A DNA stretch of 64,000 nt from Athalassotoga sp049965695 (GCF_049965695.1 NZ_JBMFWB010000005.1:1-64000); one strand, 5' to 3'; counted from the first letter of the stretch, positions 51,911-60,918 are shown. Numbers and translations: made by a program. Notes: generated by a model from the letters alone, not told the origin.

Positions 51911-54103
51911 ATGTACAAAGTTTGGAAAAAAGAGTTCAAAGGGAAACAACTTGTCATAGAAAATGGGAAGATTGCTAAACAGGCTGACGGATCGTTTGTC
52001 GTTAATTACGGAGAATCAACCGTGCTTGTTACGGCCGTCATGGAAAAGAATGCCAAAGAAGGATTGGATTTTTTCCCGCTTACAGTTGAATTTCAAGAAA
52101 AATTTTACGCGGCGGGAAAGATACCGGGTGGATTTGTAAAACGCGAAGGGAAACCATCTGAAAGCGGAATTCTTTCGGCAAGAGATATAGACAGACCTAT
52201 AAGGCCTCTTTTCCCGGAGGATTTCAAAATGCCGGTTCAAATCGTTGCAACTATTCTTTCCGTTGATCCGCAAACACCGCCGAACACCTGGGGAATTCTC
52301 GGAGCATCTCTTGCTTTGAATGCTTCCGTTATACCTTTCAACGGAATTGTTGCGGGTGTCAGAATAGCATATGTGGATGGTAAATACGTTTTCTTTCCTT
52401 CTGAAGAAATAGCCAAGGATGCCGAAATAGATTTGATAGTTGCCGGTACAAAAGATGCCATAACGATGGTAGAAGGCGAGGCAAATGAAGTAAGCGAAGA
52501 ACTTATGGTTCAAACTTTGATGGAAGCCCATGAAGGTATAAAAGAACTTATCGCTTTCGAAGAAGAAATACTTTCAGAGTTCAAATTCGATAAATTTCAA
52601 TATGAAAAGCATCAATTGGATCAGAATTTGAAAGAAAAGTTTTTAAATCGCATTTCAAATGAAGAAATTGAAAAAAGGTTGCTTACCTCCGGTAAACATC
52701 AAAGAGATAAAGCAATAGAAGACTACAAAAAAGAGATTATCGATCCTCTCTTAGAAGAATCGGAAATCTCTCCGGAAGTACTGGATGAAACCAAATACCT
52801 CCTTTCAGAAACATTCGAAGGGCTTGTCAAGCAAAGCATGAGAAGGATGATCTTCGAAAAACATCTTAGGGTTGATGGTCGTGATCCCGATACCATAAGG
52901 CCAATAACATGTGAACTCGGTTTGCTTCCGAGAACACATGGCAGTGCTTTGTTTACACGAGGAGAAACGCAAAGTCTCGGCATAGTTACTCTCGGTGCAT
53001 CGATGGATGTCCAGATAATCGACACTTTGCTCGAAGAAGGAGAAAAAAGATTCATGCTTCATTACAACTTTCCACCTTTCAGCGTCGGCGAAACTGGGAG
53101 ATTCGGGAGTCCGGGCAGACGTGAAATAGGACACGGTCATCTCGCGGAAAGAGCACTTAAACGTATGATTCCGTCTGAAAGCGAATTTCCATACACTGTC
53201 CGTGTTGTTTCTGAAATTCTTGAATCAAATGGTTCGTCTTCCATGGCAACGGTATGTTCTGGTTCCCTTTCTTTGATGGATGCCGGAGTTCCGGCTAAAA
53301 AACATGTGGCGGGCGTTGCGATGGGTTTGATATTTGAGCCAGATGGATGGTTAGTTTTAACAGACATAACGGGAATGGAAGATCATCTTGGAGACATGGA
53401 TTTCAAAGTTGCAGGTACGAGAGATGGCATAACGGCATTTCAGATGGATGTTAAAGTTGGACATGTTTCTGCAGATATACTCAAAGTTGCACTTGATAAG
53501 GCAAAAAAAGCGAGGTACAGAATCCTTGACATAATGTACGATACAATTCCACAGCCGAGAGAACATCTTTCAAAATATGCGCCTGTGATAAAACTCACAT
53601 CGGTACCCGTTGATAAAATAGGTGAATTGATAGGCCCGGGCGGAAAGAACGTCAAGGCTTTGTCCGAAGAATACAACGTTGAAATTCAAATAGAAGAAAA
53701 TGGCAGCGTCAAAATCGTCGGAAACAATGATGAAGATGTCAACAAGGCCATGTTATACATAGCGAATATGAGCAAAGAAATAAAACAAGGCGAACGTTTC
53801 ATGGCAACCGTAAGTCGAGTTGAAAAATATGGATTCTTTGCAGAAATCGTTCCCGGCAGAACCGGACTTGTTCATATATCAAAGATGGGCAGGCGCGTCA
53901 AAAACGTTGCAGATGTTGTTCACATTGGAGATAAAGTCAACGTTGAAATAACCGGTTTTGATCCTTCGGGAAAACTCCAGTTAAGGCAAATAATTGAAGA
54001 TGGAGAAGATCAAACAAATGAAGGCGGAGATGAAGTGAGAGATCATGACAAGAGAAGATGGAATAACGGTGGAGAAGACAAAAGACAGGATCATGATCGA
54101 TAA
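51911..54103 (+). CDS. pnp: polyribonucleotide nucleotidyltransferase (PNPase)
   Basis: This is a 730-residue phosphorolytic 3'-5' exoribonuclease. It has two RNase PH domains (the second with RTHGSALFTRGETQ and the DILDMD-like active site), a KH domain (GELIGPGGKNVKAL) and an S1 domain (ATVSRVEKYGFFAEI). The C-terminal 25 residues are charged. GAGGTGAT precedes ATG 51911. The M16 peptidase gene starts within its last codons. Confidence 0.97.
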   Translation: MYKVWKKEFKGKQLVIENGKIAKQADGSFVVNYGESTVLVTAVMEKNAKEGLDFFPLTVEFQEKFYAAGKIPGGFVKREGKPSESGILSARDIDRPIRPLFPEDFKMPVQIVATILSVDPQTPPNTWGILGASLALNASVIPFNGIVAGVRIAYVDGKYVFFPSEEIAKDAEIDLIVAGTKDAITMVEGEANEVSEELMVQTLMEAHEGIKELIAFEEEILSEFKFDKFQYEKHQLDQNLKEKFLNRISNEEIEKRLLTSGKHQRDKAIEDYKKEIIDPLLEESEISPEVLDETKYLLSETFEGLVKQSMRRMIFEKHLRVDGRDPDTIRPITCELGLLPRTHGSALFTRGETQSLGIVTLGASMDVQIIDTLLEEGEKRFMLHYNFPPFSVGETGRFGSPGRREIGHGHLAERALKRMIPSESEFPYTVRVVSEILESNGSSSMATVCSGSLSLMDAGVPAKKHVAGVAMGLIFEPDGWLVLTDITGMEDHLGDMDFKVAGTRDGITAFQMDVKVGHVSADILKVALDKAKKARYRILDIMYDTIPQPREHLSKYAPVIKLTSVPVDKIGELIGPGGKNVKALSEEYNVEIQIEENGSVKIVGNNDEDVNKAMLYIANMSKEIKQGERFMATVSRVEKYGFFAEIVPGRTGLVHISKMGRRVKNVADVVHIGDKVNVEITGFDPSGKLQLRQIIEDGEDQTNEGGDEVRDHDKRRWNNGGEDKRQDHDR

Positions 54104-55355
54104 ACTTGAAAATGGCGTTCTTATGGTCTTTAAAGATATACCCTCTTTAAGGACCATAACCATAGGAATGGGAGTAAAAGTTGGATCAATCAACGAAAAA
54201 AATGGAGAATTTGGAATATCTCACCTTATAGAACATTCTGTTTTTAAGGGAACGGTTAATTTCACAGCCTCAGATTTGAAAAGATCTGTGGAGCGTTACG
54301 GTGGCATTATAAATGCTTTCACATCTGAAGAATATACCTTGTTTGAAACCAAAGTACCGGATTTTGCCACCAAAGATGCTTTTAACGTGCTTTTTGACCT
54401 TGTGACCAAACCGCTTTTTCCGTTAAAAGAGATAGAGTCGGAAAAGCGAGTCGTGTTGGAAGAAATAGCGATGTATGAAGATGATCCTGTTGCTTTATCT
54501 GAAGAAAACTTGCTTAAAATGATATGGGGCGATTCTCCTTATGGAAGGCCAATAGCAGGAAAATCGGAAACGGTGATGGCCATAAATGCCGAACAAATAA
54601 AGGATTTTTTTGAAAAGCATTATTTGGCGAGAAACATCGTGATCGTCATCATAGGAAATCTTGCATCGGTCGATTTGAACTACATCACAAAAAAGATGAA
54701 TGAAATAAAAGATGGAAGAGTTGAAACCTTGCACCTTGAACCGATACCTCTTGACCCCTCTACAACCATTGTGGAAAAAAAGGATCTGAATCAAATAAAC
54801 GTCAGTATGGGAATTCCGACGGTCAAAAGATCTGACAAAATTAATTATGCGCTAAGCATAACATCGACTATTCTCGGAAGTGGCATGAGTTCAATTTTAT
54901 TTGATCGTCTAAGAGAAAAATTAGGACTTGTCTATTCTATTTCATCTTCCAATCAGTCTCATACTTTTTGTGGAGAATTTACCATCAATTTTTCGACATC
55001 TGTGAAAAATTTGTTGAAAGCCATAAAAGAAGTGAAAAATGTTTTAAATGAACTGCCGGAAGAAATAGAAAAACAACTTGAATACGGTAAAAAGAAAGTT
55101 CAAGGCAGACTTTTGATGTCCACCGAATCAACGCTTGCCACGATGTACATGATGGTAGACGATTACTTCACGATAGGCAAGATAAGGGGAATAGATGAGA
55201 TAACCGATGAAATAGAAAAAGTTAAAGAGTCAGATGTTTTCGAAATTTTCGACAAATACATGAAAAGAAAATGGATTCTTTCTTTTGTTGGACCATCTGG
55301 TTTAAAGGAAATTCTTAAGGATTGCGAATTCCTGGTGGATCACGGTGGCAGTTGA
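54093..55355 (+). CDS. M16-family zinc peptidase (processing-peptidase-like)
   Basis: This peptidase has about 420 residues, with the inverted zinc motif HLIEH (HxxEH) and a downstream glutamate in EEIAMYEDDP. The C-terminal inactive half shows GSGMSSILFDRLREKLGLVYSI. Bacterial homologs next to rpsO-pnp are common and probably clear peptides. The start is uncertain: ATG 54093 gives MIDKLENGV, the expected beginning; ATG 54045 would add 16 charged residues and overlap pnp more deeply. The HD-GYP-like gene overlaps its end by 11 nt. Confidence 0.9.
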   Translation: MIDKLENGVLMVFKDIPSLRTITIGMGVKVGSINEKNGEFGISHLIEHSVFKGTVNFTASDLKRSVERYGGIINAFTSEEYTLFETKVPDFATKDAFNVLFDLVTKPLFPLKEIESEKRVVLEEIAMYEDDPVALSEENLLKMIWGDSPYGRPIAGKSETVMAINAEQIKDFFEKHYLARNIVIVIIGNLASVDLNYITKKMNEIKDGRVETLHLEPIPLDPSTTIVEKKDLNQINVSMGIPTVKRSDKINYALSITSTILGSGMSSILFDRLREKLGLVYSISSSNQSHTFCGEFTINFSTSVKNLLKAIKEVKNVLNELPEEIEKQLEYGKKKVQGRLLMSTESTLATMYMMVDDYFTIGKIRGIDEITDEIEKVKESDVFEIFDKYMKRKWILSFVGPSGLKEILKDCEFLVDHGGS

Positions 55356-56439
55356 GTGGAAACGATTAGAGAAATTAAAAGACGGAGAAGTTTTGGCCGA
55401 AGATCTGGTTGATGAAAATTCGAATGTTTTGTTTTCAAAGGGCACTGTAATGACTAAAGAGAAGATACTTTTTCTCAAAGATAAAGCAGTTTTCTGGTTG
55501 CCCATGGAAGTTGGTAAGTTTGATGAATTTAGATTGAGAAGAAATTTCGTGAAAGATCAAGAATCGATCGAAAATGAAGAACCGATGGTAGGCTGGTTTG
55601 ATTTTGCGATTCAGGAAGAAATTTATCGCGATTTCATAGATACTTTTGAAGACATCCTGAAGAATTTAAGATTTGCTGGAAAGACAAAGGTTGCCCTTTT
55701 TGATCGAATCGTAAACATACTTGTTGATGAAATTTCAAATCAGAAAACATTTGTGATAAATTTGTTTAGAAAATATCATAGCGGTTATGCTTACAAGCAT
55801 GGAATAAATACCGCTATTCTTTCTTTGATGACAGGTGTAACGTTTTCGATGCAGAGGCAAAATCTCGTTCTGCTTGCAAAAAGTGCCATTCTGCACGATA
55901 TAGGTTACATATTCATGGATGATCCGAATTACGTTGACATAGGTAAATTACCCGAAAGGGAAAAAGTGATTCAACATATAAAGGTAGAACGTGAAATACT
56001 TTACTCATGGAATTTTATAGATAATTCAGAAGTAACAAACGCAATTTTAGATCATCACGAAAAATATGACGGGAGCGGTGTGCCTCTTGGCAAAGCCAAA
56101 GATGAAATAAGTTTGTACGCCAGGATAATTCAAATTTCCGACGCTTACGATTCTCTTGTATCTACGACGCCTGAGGCGTTGAAAATGAACCCTTATCAGG
56201 CAATGAAATGGATACTGGCAAGGGCAGGTCAGGATTACGATCCTCAGATCATGAATGTTTTCTTAAAGGTAACCGGTATGTATCCAACCGGCACCCGTGT
56301 AAAACTCAGTAACGGAAAATCAGGAACGGTGCTAAGATCAAGTAAAAGTGGATTACTTATTCCCGTTGTCGTGGTTGACGATAATTTGATCGATCTTTCA
56401 AAAGATAAAAGCATCTGGATAGAAACTGTCATTTATTGA
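55345..56439 (+). CDS. HD-GYP-like phosphohydrolase
   Basis: This 364-residue protein has a small N-terminal domain (1-65) and an HD-GYP-like core (about 85-290). The core has H152, H184-D185, H237-H238 and D242. HD-GYP enzymes hydrolyse cyclic di-GMP. Two signature positions differ: HDIGK is HDIGY (184-188) and GYP is GVP (245-247), so activity needs care. A C-terminal beta segment (GTRVKLSNGKSGTVLRSS) may be regulatory. GTG 55345 overlaps the M16 gene. The alcohol dehydrogenase gene follows after 14 nt. Confidence 0.85.
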   Translation: MAVEWKRLEKLKDGEVLAEDLVDENSNVLFSKGTVMTKEKILFLKDKAVFWLPMEVGKFDEFRLRRNFVKDQESIENEEPMVGWFDFAIQEEIYRDFIDTFEDILKNLRFAGKTKVALFDRIVNILVDEISNQKTFVINLFRKYHSGYAYKHGINTAILSLMTGVTFSMQRQNLVLLAKSAILHDIGYIFMDDPNYVDIGKLPEREKVIQHIKVEREILYSWNFIDNSEVTNAILDHHEKYDGSGVPLGKAKDEISLYARIIQISDAYDSLVSTTPEALKMNPYQAMKWILARAGQDYDPQIMNVFLKVTGMYPTGTRVKLSNGKSGTVLRSSKSGLLIPVVVVDDNLIDLSKDKSIWIETVIY

Positions 56440-56453
56440 AAGGAGGAATTTTT

Positions 56454-57626
56454 ATGAAAGATGTTGAAAAATTCACCTATTTTCTTCCCACCAAGATCGT
56501 ATTCGGATCGGGGAAAATAAACGATCTGGGTGATCTCGTGAAAGGAATGGGGAAAAAAGTTTTGATCGTCACGGGAGGAAAAAGCGCCAAGTCAACAGGT
56601 TTGATCGACAGAGTGATAAAGCAACTTGACAAAGCGGGAATCGAACATGTCCACTTTGACAAAATAGTCCCCAATCCACTTGCCACAACTGTTGATGAAG
56701 GTGCCAAAATAGCCAAAGATGAAAATTGCAACTTTGTCATGGGCATTGGAGGAGGAAGTCCAATAGACTCTGCGAAGATGATCGCCGTTGTGGCAAGATC
56801 AGGCGGAAATTGCTGGGACTACACAAATGTTGGCGGCGGAAAAGTTCCAAAAGCAGCCCTACCCATAGTTGCAATACCAACGACGCACGGAACCGGTACA
56901 GAAGCAGATCCATTTGCAGTCGTGACAAACCCAAAAACGAAAGAAAAAATCGGTGTTGGATTCGATGCAACCTTTCCAACCTTATCAATAGTGGATCCGG
57001 AATTGATGGTCTCTTTGCCTTCGAATCAAACCGCATCAACGGGAATGGATGCTTTCTATCATGCGATAGAATCATATTTAAACCTTAATCACCAACCAGC
57101 ATCGGATCTTTTGGCACTTGAGGCTATATCTTTGATAAATCAGTACCTTCCAGTGGCATACAAAGATGGCAAAAACATAGAAGCACGTACGGCACTTGCA
57201 TGGGCAAGCACTGCCGCTGGCATATGCGAAACGCTTTCCGGATGCATAGCAAATCACTCTCTCGAACACCCAATAAGCGGTTATTACAACATAACGCATG
57301 GTGTGGGACTTTGTGCGACCGGTCCTACGCTTTTTGAGTACATTTTGCCGCACGTCAAAGAAAGACTTGCAAAAGTTGCTCTGACGATGGGTGCTCCACA
57401 GGACATAACAGACACAGAAGCACTCGCAAAAATGTCGATAGAACTTTTAAGAAGACTCCAAAAATCTGTCGATCTTGATGTATCGCTTTCAAAGATAGGT
57501 GTTGAAAGATCGAAGATAAAATCTCTTGCCGCCGATGCGATGAGAACGATGGGCGGACTTGTTGAGGTAACACCGGGGAATCTTAAAGTTGAAGACCTTG
57601 AAAAGATATATGAAAAATCATTTTGA
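56454..57626 (+). CDS. iron-containing alcohol dehydrogenase
   Basis: This 390-residue group III dehydrogenase oxidises alcohols or reduces aldehydes (butanol-dehydrogenase-like) using NAD(P)H. GGGSPIDSAKM (about 97-107) binds the cofactor; metal ligands come from the GMDAFYHAIESYL aspartate and histidine and two later histidines in the HSLEHPISG and ITHGVGL segments. ATG 56454 follows AAAGGAGG. A promoter for the next gene starts at its stop. Confidence 0.93.
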   Translation: MKDVEKFTYFLPTKIVFGSGKINDLGDLVKGMGKKVLIVTGGKSAKSTGLIDRVIKQLDKAGIEHVHFDKIVPNPLATTVDEGAKIAKDENCNFVMGIGGGSPIDSAKMIAVVARSGGNCWDYTNVGGGKVPKAALPIVAIPTTHGTGTEADPFAVVTNPKTKEKIGVGFDATFPTLSIVDPELMVSLPSNQTASTGMDAFYHAIESYLNLNHQPASDLLALEAISLINQYLPVAYKDGKNIEARTALAWASTAAGICETLSGCIANHSLEHPISGYYNITHGVGLCATGPTLFEYILPHVKERLAKVALTMGAPQDITDTEALAKMSIELLRRLQKSVDLDVSLSKIGVERSKIKSLAADAMRTMGGLVEVTPGNLKVEDLEKIYEKSF

Positions 57627-57650
57627 AATTTAAAATTAATGTGATATAAT
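57623..57650 (+). promoter_or_regulatory. promoter of the porin-like gene
   Basis: TTGAAA (57623-57628), spacer 16, TATAAT (57645-57650); predicted start near 57657, leader about 34 nt with AAGGGGGT before ATG 57691. Confidence 0.8.
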
Positions 57651-57690
57651 TTTATCCTTTCCAAATTTCAATATAAGGGGGTAATGAGAA

Positions 57691-58716
57691 ATGCGGAAGT
57701 ACATTGTTTTGGTGGCGTTGGTTTTGATACTTGCTTTTTCGGCTTTGGCTGCGGGCATTCAGTTCAACATTCTGACCTACTACACGATGAATTTGCAAAA
57801 TCAAACATCGTCGCAACCTGCAAACATCTTTCCTATAGCCTACCTTAATATTCCAGTCATGAAAGGGCTAAACATAAGCATTCAAGACTACCTTTCAACG
57901 AGTTTAGCGACCTTCTCAGCCTTCGGTGTAACTCTAATTCAGCCGACATTTTGGTATGCCAATTATTACTCTGGAGACTGGAACATCTATGTCGGTAAAT
58001 TCAGATCTAACCATGTTTTGACAAGAGAATCAAATTACTTATGGATAATGCCATGGGTAGGTGGATTTTACGATTACGTCACCGGTGGCGAGATCAACTA
58101 TAACCCCGGGAATTTTGCAATGGGCGTGAGATATGATGAGCCAAGTTCGACTTTCGGAGGATACGTTGGATACGCCGCTAAAAATGCGAGTCTTTACGCG
58201 TATGCCGCCCAGGATTTTAAGTATACCAACAAACTTCATCTTTCGGCAAATGGTCAGTTGAATTTCAACCTCGGAGATGTCTCGATGTCAGCCATAGGAG
58301 CGGCAGCATACGATCTTAACACAACTAATCCGACTTTTGGAATGCCAACGTTTGAAGGTGAGTTAAATGCGAATTACAACCAATTTTCATTCCAGGGACT
58401 TTATGCAAGTCAACCGACGAGCAGTTCAGCCTATATCCATTACGATACAACGGATCCTGACAGATACGGATACCCGTTACAGGTTGCAAATGCTATTTTG
58501 ACTTACAATCTTGATAAGTCCAACGCAATAGGCGGTCTTGTCGACTGGAATTCAAAACTTTCTTCGCCGTCCTTCGGATTGTTCTATCAGCACGGATATT
58601 TCAGCATAACGGTTGGTACCGGCAACATGACCGGATCCATCCCGGGAAGCAATTACATAGTACTTAATTATTCAACTTATGTTTCTCTGCCTTTGACTTC
58701 AGGGCCCTTGTTCTAA
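57691..58716 (+). CDS. secreted outer-envelope beta-barrel (porin-like) protein
   Basis: This 341-residue protein has a clear signal peptide (cleavage near ALAAG, 20-22). The mature part is dense in alternating aromatic and Gly/Ser/Asn residues, such as GDWNIYVGKFRSNHVL and GEINYNPGNFAMGVRYDEP, and ends with phenylalanine, typical of outer-membrane barrels. I do not recognise a named family. Its own promoter and a strong terminator make it a single-gene unit, which often marks abundant envelope proteins. Confidence 0.75.
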   Translation: MRKYIVLVALVLILAFSALAAGIQFNILTYYTMNLQNQTSSQPANIFPIAYLNIPVMKGLNISIQDYLSTSLATFSAFGVTLIQPTFWYANYYSGDWNIYVGKFRSNHVLTRESNYLWIMPWVGGFYDYVTGGEINYNPGNFAMGVRYDEPSSTFGGYVGYAAKNASLYAYAAQDFKYTNKLHLSANGQLNFNLGDVSMSAIGAAAYDLNTTNPTFGMPTFEGELNANYNQFSFQGLYASQPTSSSAYIHYDTTDPDRYGYPLQVANAILTYNLDKSNAIGGLVDWNSKLSSPSFGLFYQHGYFSITVGTGNMTGSIPGSNYIVLNYSTYVSLPLTSGPLF

Positions 58717-58731
58717 AGAGTAACCCAATTC

Positions 58732-58757
58732 ATTGCCCACGAAAGTGGGCAATTTTT
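58732..58757. terminator. bidirectional intrinsic terminator
   Basis: ATTGCCCAC (58732-58740) pairs with GTGGGCAAT (58745-58753) around a GAAA tetraloop, followed by TTTT on the + strand. It separates the porin-like gene from the convergent minus-strand gene ending at 58760; A residues on its left side may also serve the minus strand weakly. Confidence 0.88.
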
Positions 58758-58759
58758 CT

Positions 58760-59533
58760 CTAAAATTGCTGAACAAGACACGTTGGACCACCAGTACCTT
58801 TTACAAATTCTGAAAGATCGATCTCATGAACTTCAAAGCCAAAATTTTTCAAGATCTTCATGGCAGTGAGATTTGACTTTTCCGCTATTATTTTGTCGGG
58901 TGGTAAAAAAATAACGTTACCGCTTATGAAATTATCAGATAGTACCTCTAAAATTTTGAAATCATTGAAAAAATCCTTTTCAAAAAGACTTTTAACACCG
59001 ATGAGATTTTTCCCACCCAAAAATGTCATCATACCTCCAAGATGCAAATAAGGATGGGGAACTTTTGCAACTCTTATTTCATATCCAAGAAAGGAAAGAA
59101 TTTTTGATAATTGTTTTATTCCTTCAGAATTAGTTCTTGTTGAAAAGCCAAGGAAGGCAACATGATCGGAAAGAATAACATCGCCGCCTTCTGCCGTTGC
59201 CGGGAATGTTATTTCTCCTATGCGATTCTGACCCATAGATTCAAGTACATTTCCAAGCCATTCTTCTTCTGAACGTCTACTTTCAAGTCCCATTCTCATT
59301 TTAATATATCCGAAAGGAGTGCAAAAAACAGGATCTTTTGTGAAAACCGAATTTGGATGATCTTTCAATTCTTCCACCTTTATGACTTTATGGCCGAAAT
59401 TTTCTATCGTTGAAGAAAGTTTTCGATGTTGGAATATCGCCGTCTCAACTTTCGCCTTTTCAGTTATGTTATGAATTTTAAGATCTTCAACCTCGAAATA
59501 CGCCTTGTAAGGTTCGCACATCAAAAAATTCAT
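58760..59533 (-). CDS. DDAH/amidinotransferase-family hydrolase
   Basis: This 257-residue protein has the pentein guanidino-modifying fold. Visible active-site landmarks are FTKDP (64-68), AEGGD (114-118), H164 in HPYLHLGG and the nucleophile C252 in GGPTCLVQQF. Relatives hydrolyse dimethylarginine or arginine to citrulline or act on small guanidines; the substrate is not identifiable, and it is shorter than arginine deiminase. ATG 59533 on the minus strand follows GAAAGGAG. The left end of repeat F lies directly upstream and supplies the only visible promoter. No arginine pathway genes are adjacent. Confidence 0.85.
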   Translation of the reverse strand: MNFLMCEPYKAYFEVEDLKIHNITEKAKVETAIFQHRKLSSTIENFGHKVIKVEELKDHPNSVFTKDPVFCTPFGYIKMRMGLESRRSEEEWLGNVLESMGQNRIGEITFPATAEGGDVILSDHVAFLGFSTRTNSEGIKQLSKILSFLGYEIRVAKVPHPYLHLGGMMTFLGGKNLIGVKSLFEKDFFNDFKILEVLSDNFISGNVIFLPPDKIIAEKSNLTAMKILKNFGFEVHEIDLSEFVKGTGGPTCLVQQF

Positions 59534-59550
59534 TGATTTTCTCCTTTCAA

Positions 59551-59578
59551 AATATACCCATCACTTTAAAAGCTGAAT
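59551..59578 (-). promoter_or_regulatory. promoter for the DDAH-like gene from repeat F
   Basis: Minus-strand ATTCAG, 16-nt spacer, TATATT. The -10 ends only 3 nt before GAAAGGAG, so the transcript would have a very short leader, as at repeat E. Confidence 0.5.
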
Positions 59579-59642
59579 GCTTATTTACTGTAAGCGCAGG
59601 GCAGGATGCCTCAATCGGAATTTAAAACCGGTTCAGTATATT
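59551..59642 (+). repeat. MITE-like repeat, copy F (short form, about 90 bp)
   Basis: The left half (CTTTAAAAGCTGAATGC, then AGGGCAGGATGCCTCAAT) joins directly to the right end (CGGAATTTAAAACCGG). The junction CTCAATCGG fits a deletion of the core by short homology at AAT/ATT. Outward promoter-like sites lie at both ends: minus, -35 near 59572-59578 and TATATT as the complement of 59551-59556; plus, ATCGGA (59614-59619), spacer 17, TATATT (59637-59642). Confidence 0.85.
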
Positions 59643-59648
59643 ATAACA

Positions 59649-59676
59649 AATCAGGCCACAAAGGCCTGATTGTTAT
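59649..59676 (-). terminator. terminator-like hairpin after the branched-chain amino-acid binding protein gene
   Basis: AATCAGGCC (59649-59657) pairs with GGCCTGATT (59663-59671) around five bases. On the minus strand it follows the stop at 59683 and is trailed by TTTGTTAT, a weak T run. On the + strand the T run is better (TTATTTTTT), but no + gene ends here. Confidence 0.65.
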
Positions 59677-59682
59677 TTTTTG

Positions 59683-60786
59683 TTATGGATTTATGGTTGT
59701 AACATAAGTAAACTTTCCATTCACAACTTCATTGACGACCGCAGATTTTATTGCATCTCCGCTTGCATCTATCGTTATGTAACCCGTGACACCTTCAAAA
59801 TCTTTTGTGTTTCTTATAGCCGCGTTAATTTTTTCCGGATCTGTCGATCCAGATCTTTGAATTGCATCTCTCAAGAGCAAGTACGAATCGAAACCAAGCG
59901 CGGCAAAGGCTGAAGGAAGTGTTTTGTAAATTTCTTGGTACTTTTGAACGAACTCCTTTCCTATTTGTGTCGATGGATGTTCAGCGTTAAAACTTGTCGT
60001 GTAGTACAAACCGTTCACGGCATTTCCTCCGATGGTTATAAGTTGTGGAGCCTCTGCACCATCTCCGGCAAGAAAAGCGCCGGTATAACCAAGTTGTCTT
60101 GATTGACGGGCTATCAACGCTATTTCGGGATAATAGCCCGGAATATAAATTAAGTCTGGATTATGACTCAGTGCGTCTGTAACCTGTGCACTGAAATCTT
60201 GATCGCCTGATTGATAGTATTCTCTGTAAACTTTTCCGCCACCCGCTGTGAAATCTTTTATAAAGAAATTTGTCAGACCAACGCTGTAATCCTGTGCCAC
60301 GTCGGTGAATATGACGGCTGTTTTTGCTTTGAGATAGTTAAGTGCAAACACGGCTGCAACATGTCCCTGAAATGGATCGATGAAACATACCCTGGAAATG
60401 TAATTTTTCCCTTGCGTTACAAGCGGATCCGTTGAAGCCGGTGATAGCATTGGTACATGTGCTTTTTCCGCAATAGCGCCACCTGCCATGGTGTTGGAAC
60501 TCGCAAGTTCACCTATTATGGCGACAACCTTGTCAAGATATATAAGTCTGCTAACGACATTTGCCGCTTCAGTCTTGTCAGATCTGTTATCTGCAAGTAC
60601 AAGTTGAATTTTATCGCCTAAGACCGTAGGAAACATCTGTTGGGCAATTTGAACGCCTTCATAAGTCTGCTGACCAAATGCCGATATGCCTCCGGTCATC
60701 GGAAATGCAATACCCACCTCTATATTCCCGCCCATCACCATTACGGAAACCATTGCCAATACCAAGAACAACACCAAACGTTTCAC
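59683..60786 (-). CDS. livK: branched-chain amino-acid ABC transporter substrate-binding protein (LivJ/LivK family)
   Basis: This 367-residue periplasmic binding protein has a signal peptide (cleavage near VMVMGG, 17-20, no lipobox) and the type I periplasmic fold. The ligand region includes FPMTGGISAFGQQTYEG (28-44), GELASSNTMAG and SPASTDPLVTQGKNYISRV. The leader of this transcript contains a Leu/Ile/Val-rich peptide and attenuator (60813-60976), independent support for branched-chain amino acids as the ligand. No permease or ATPase gene is adjacent, so those must be elsewhere. GGGAGG precedes the start, shown as ATG at 60786 (GTG on the coding strand). Confidence 0.92.
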   Translation of the reverse strand: MKRLVLFLVLAMVSVMVMGGNIEVGIAFPMTGGISAFGQQTYEGVQIAQQMFPTVLGDKIQLVLADNRSDKTEAANVVSRLIYLDKVVAIIGELASSNTMAGGAIAEKAHVPMLSPASTDPLVTQGKNYISRVCFIDPFQGHVAAVFALNYLKAKTAVIFTDVAQDYSVGLTNFFIKDFTAGGGKVYREYYQSGDQDFSAQVTDALSHNPDLIYIPGYYPEIALIARQSRQLGYTGAFLAGDGAEAPQLITIGGNAVNGLYYTTSFNAEHPSTQIGKEFVQKYQEIYKTLPSAFAALGFDSYLLLRDAIQRSGSTDPEKINAAIRNTKDFEGVTGYITIDASGDAIKSAVVNEVVNGKFTYVTTINP

Positions 60787-60812
60787 TGCTAAAACCTCCC
60801 TTTATGTGAGAT

Positions 60813-60871
60813 AAAAAAAGCCGCGCTATAAAAACGCGGCCTGACAGGTTTCTAAATTTGCCCGTCAGGCC
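60813..60871 (-). promoter_or_regulatory. transcription attenuator: overlapping antiterminator and terminator hairpins
   Basis: On the minus strand GGCCTGACGGG (60871-60861) pairs with CCTGTCAGGCC (60848-60838) to form an 11-bp antiterminator. Alternatively GCCGCG (60840-60835, extendable to 60842) pairs with CGCGGC (60825-60820), followed by seven T (60819-60813), an intrinsic terminator. The two share bases 60838-60842 and cannot form together. A ribosome at the leader stop codon (60867-60865) would cover the first antiterminator arm and favour termination; stalling on upstream Leu/Ile/Val codons would leave it free. Confidence 0.88.
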
Positions 60872-60918
60872 ATGTTTATTATCACCACCAAATTTTCTAA
60901 CAAAATTTCTTTAAACAT
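60865..60918 (-). CDS. branched-chain amino-acid leader peptide (attenuation peptide)
   Basis: A 17-residue peptide, MFKEILLENLVVIINMA, is encoded from ATG 60918 to TGA 60865. Eight of its residues are Ile, Leu or Val, in two clusters (ILL and LVVII). AAGGTGAG (60929-60922) precedes the ATG. It lies between a strong promoter and the attenuator of livK, the arrangement of ilv and leu leader peptides in enteric bacteria. It has no function expected as a free peptide. Confidence 0.85.
   Translation of the reverse strand: MFKEILLENLVVIINMA

Noticed and set aside
54045..54092. Longer N-terminus of the M16 peptidase from ATG 54045
   Set aside because: The added 16 residues are highly charged and overlap the pnp tail; the family usually starts close to KLENGV. 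This remains possible.
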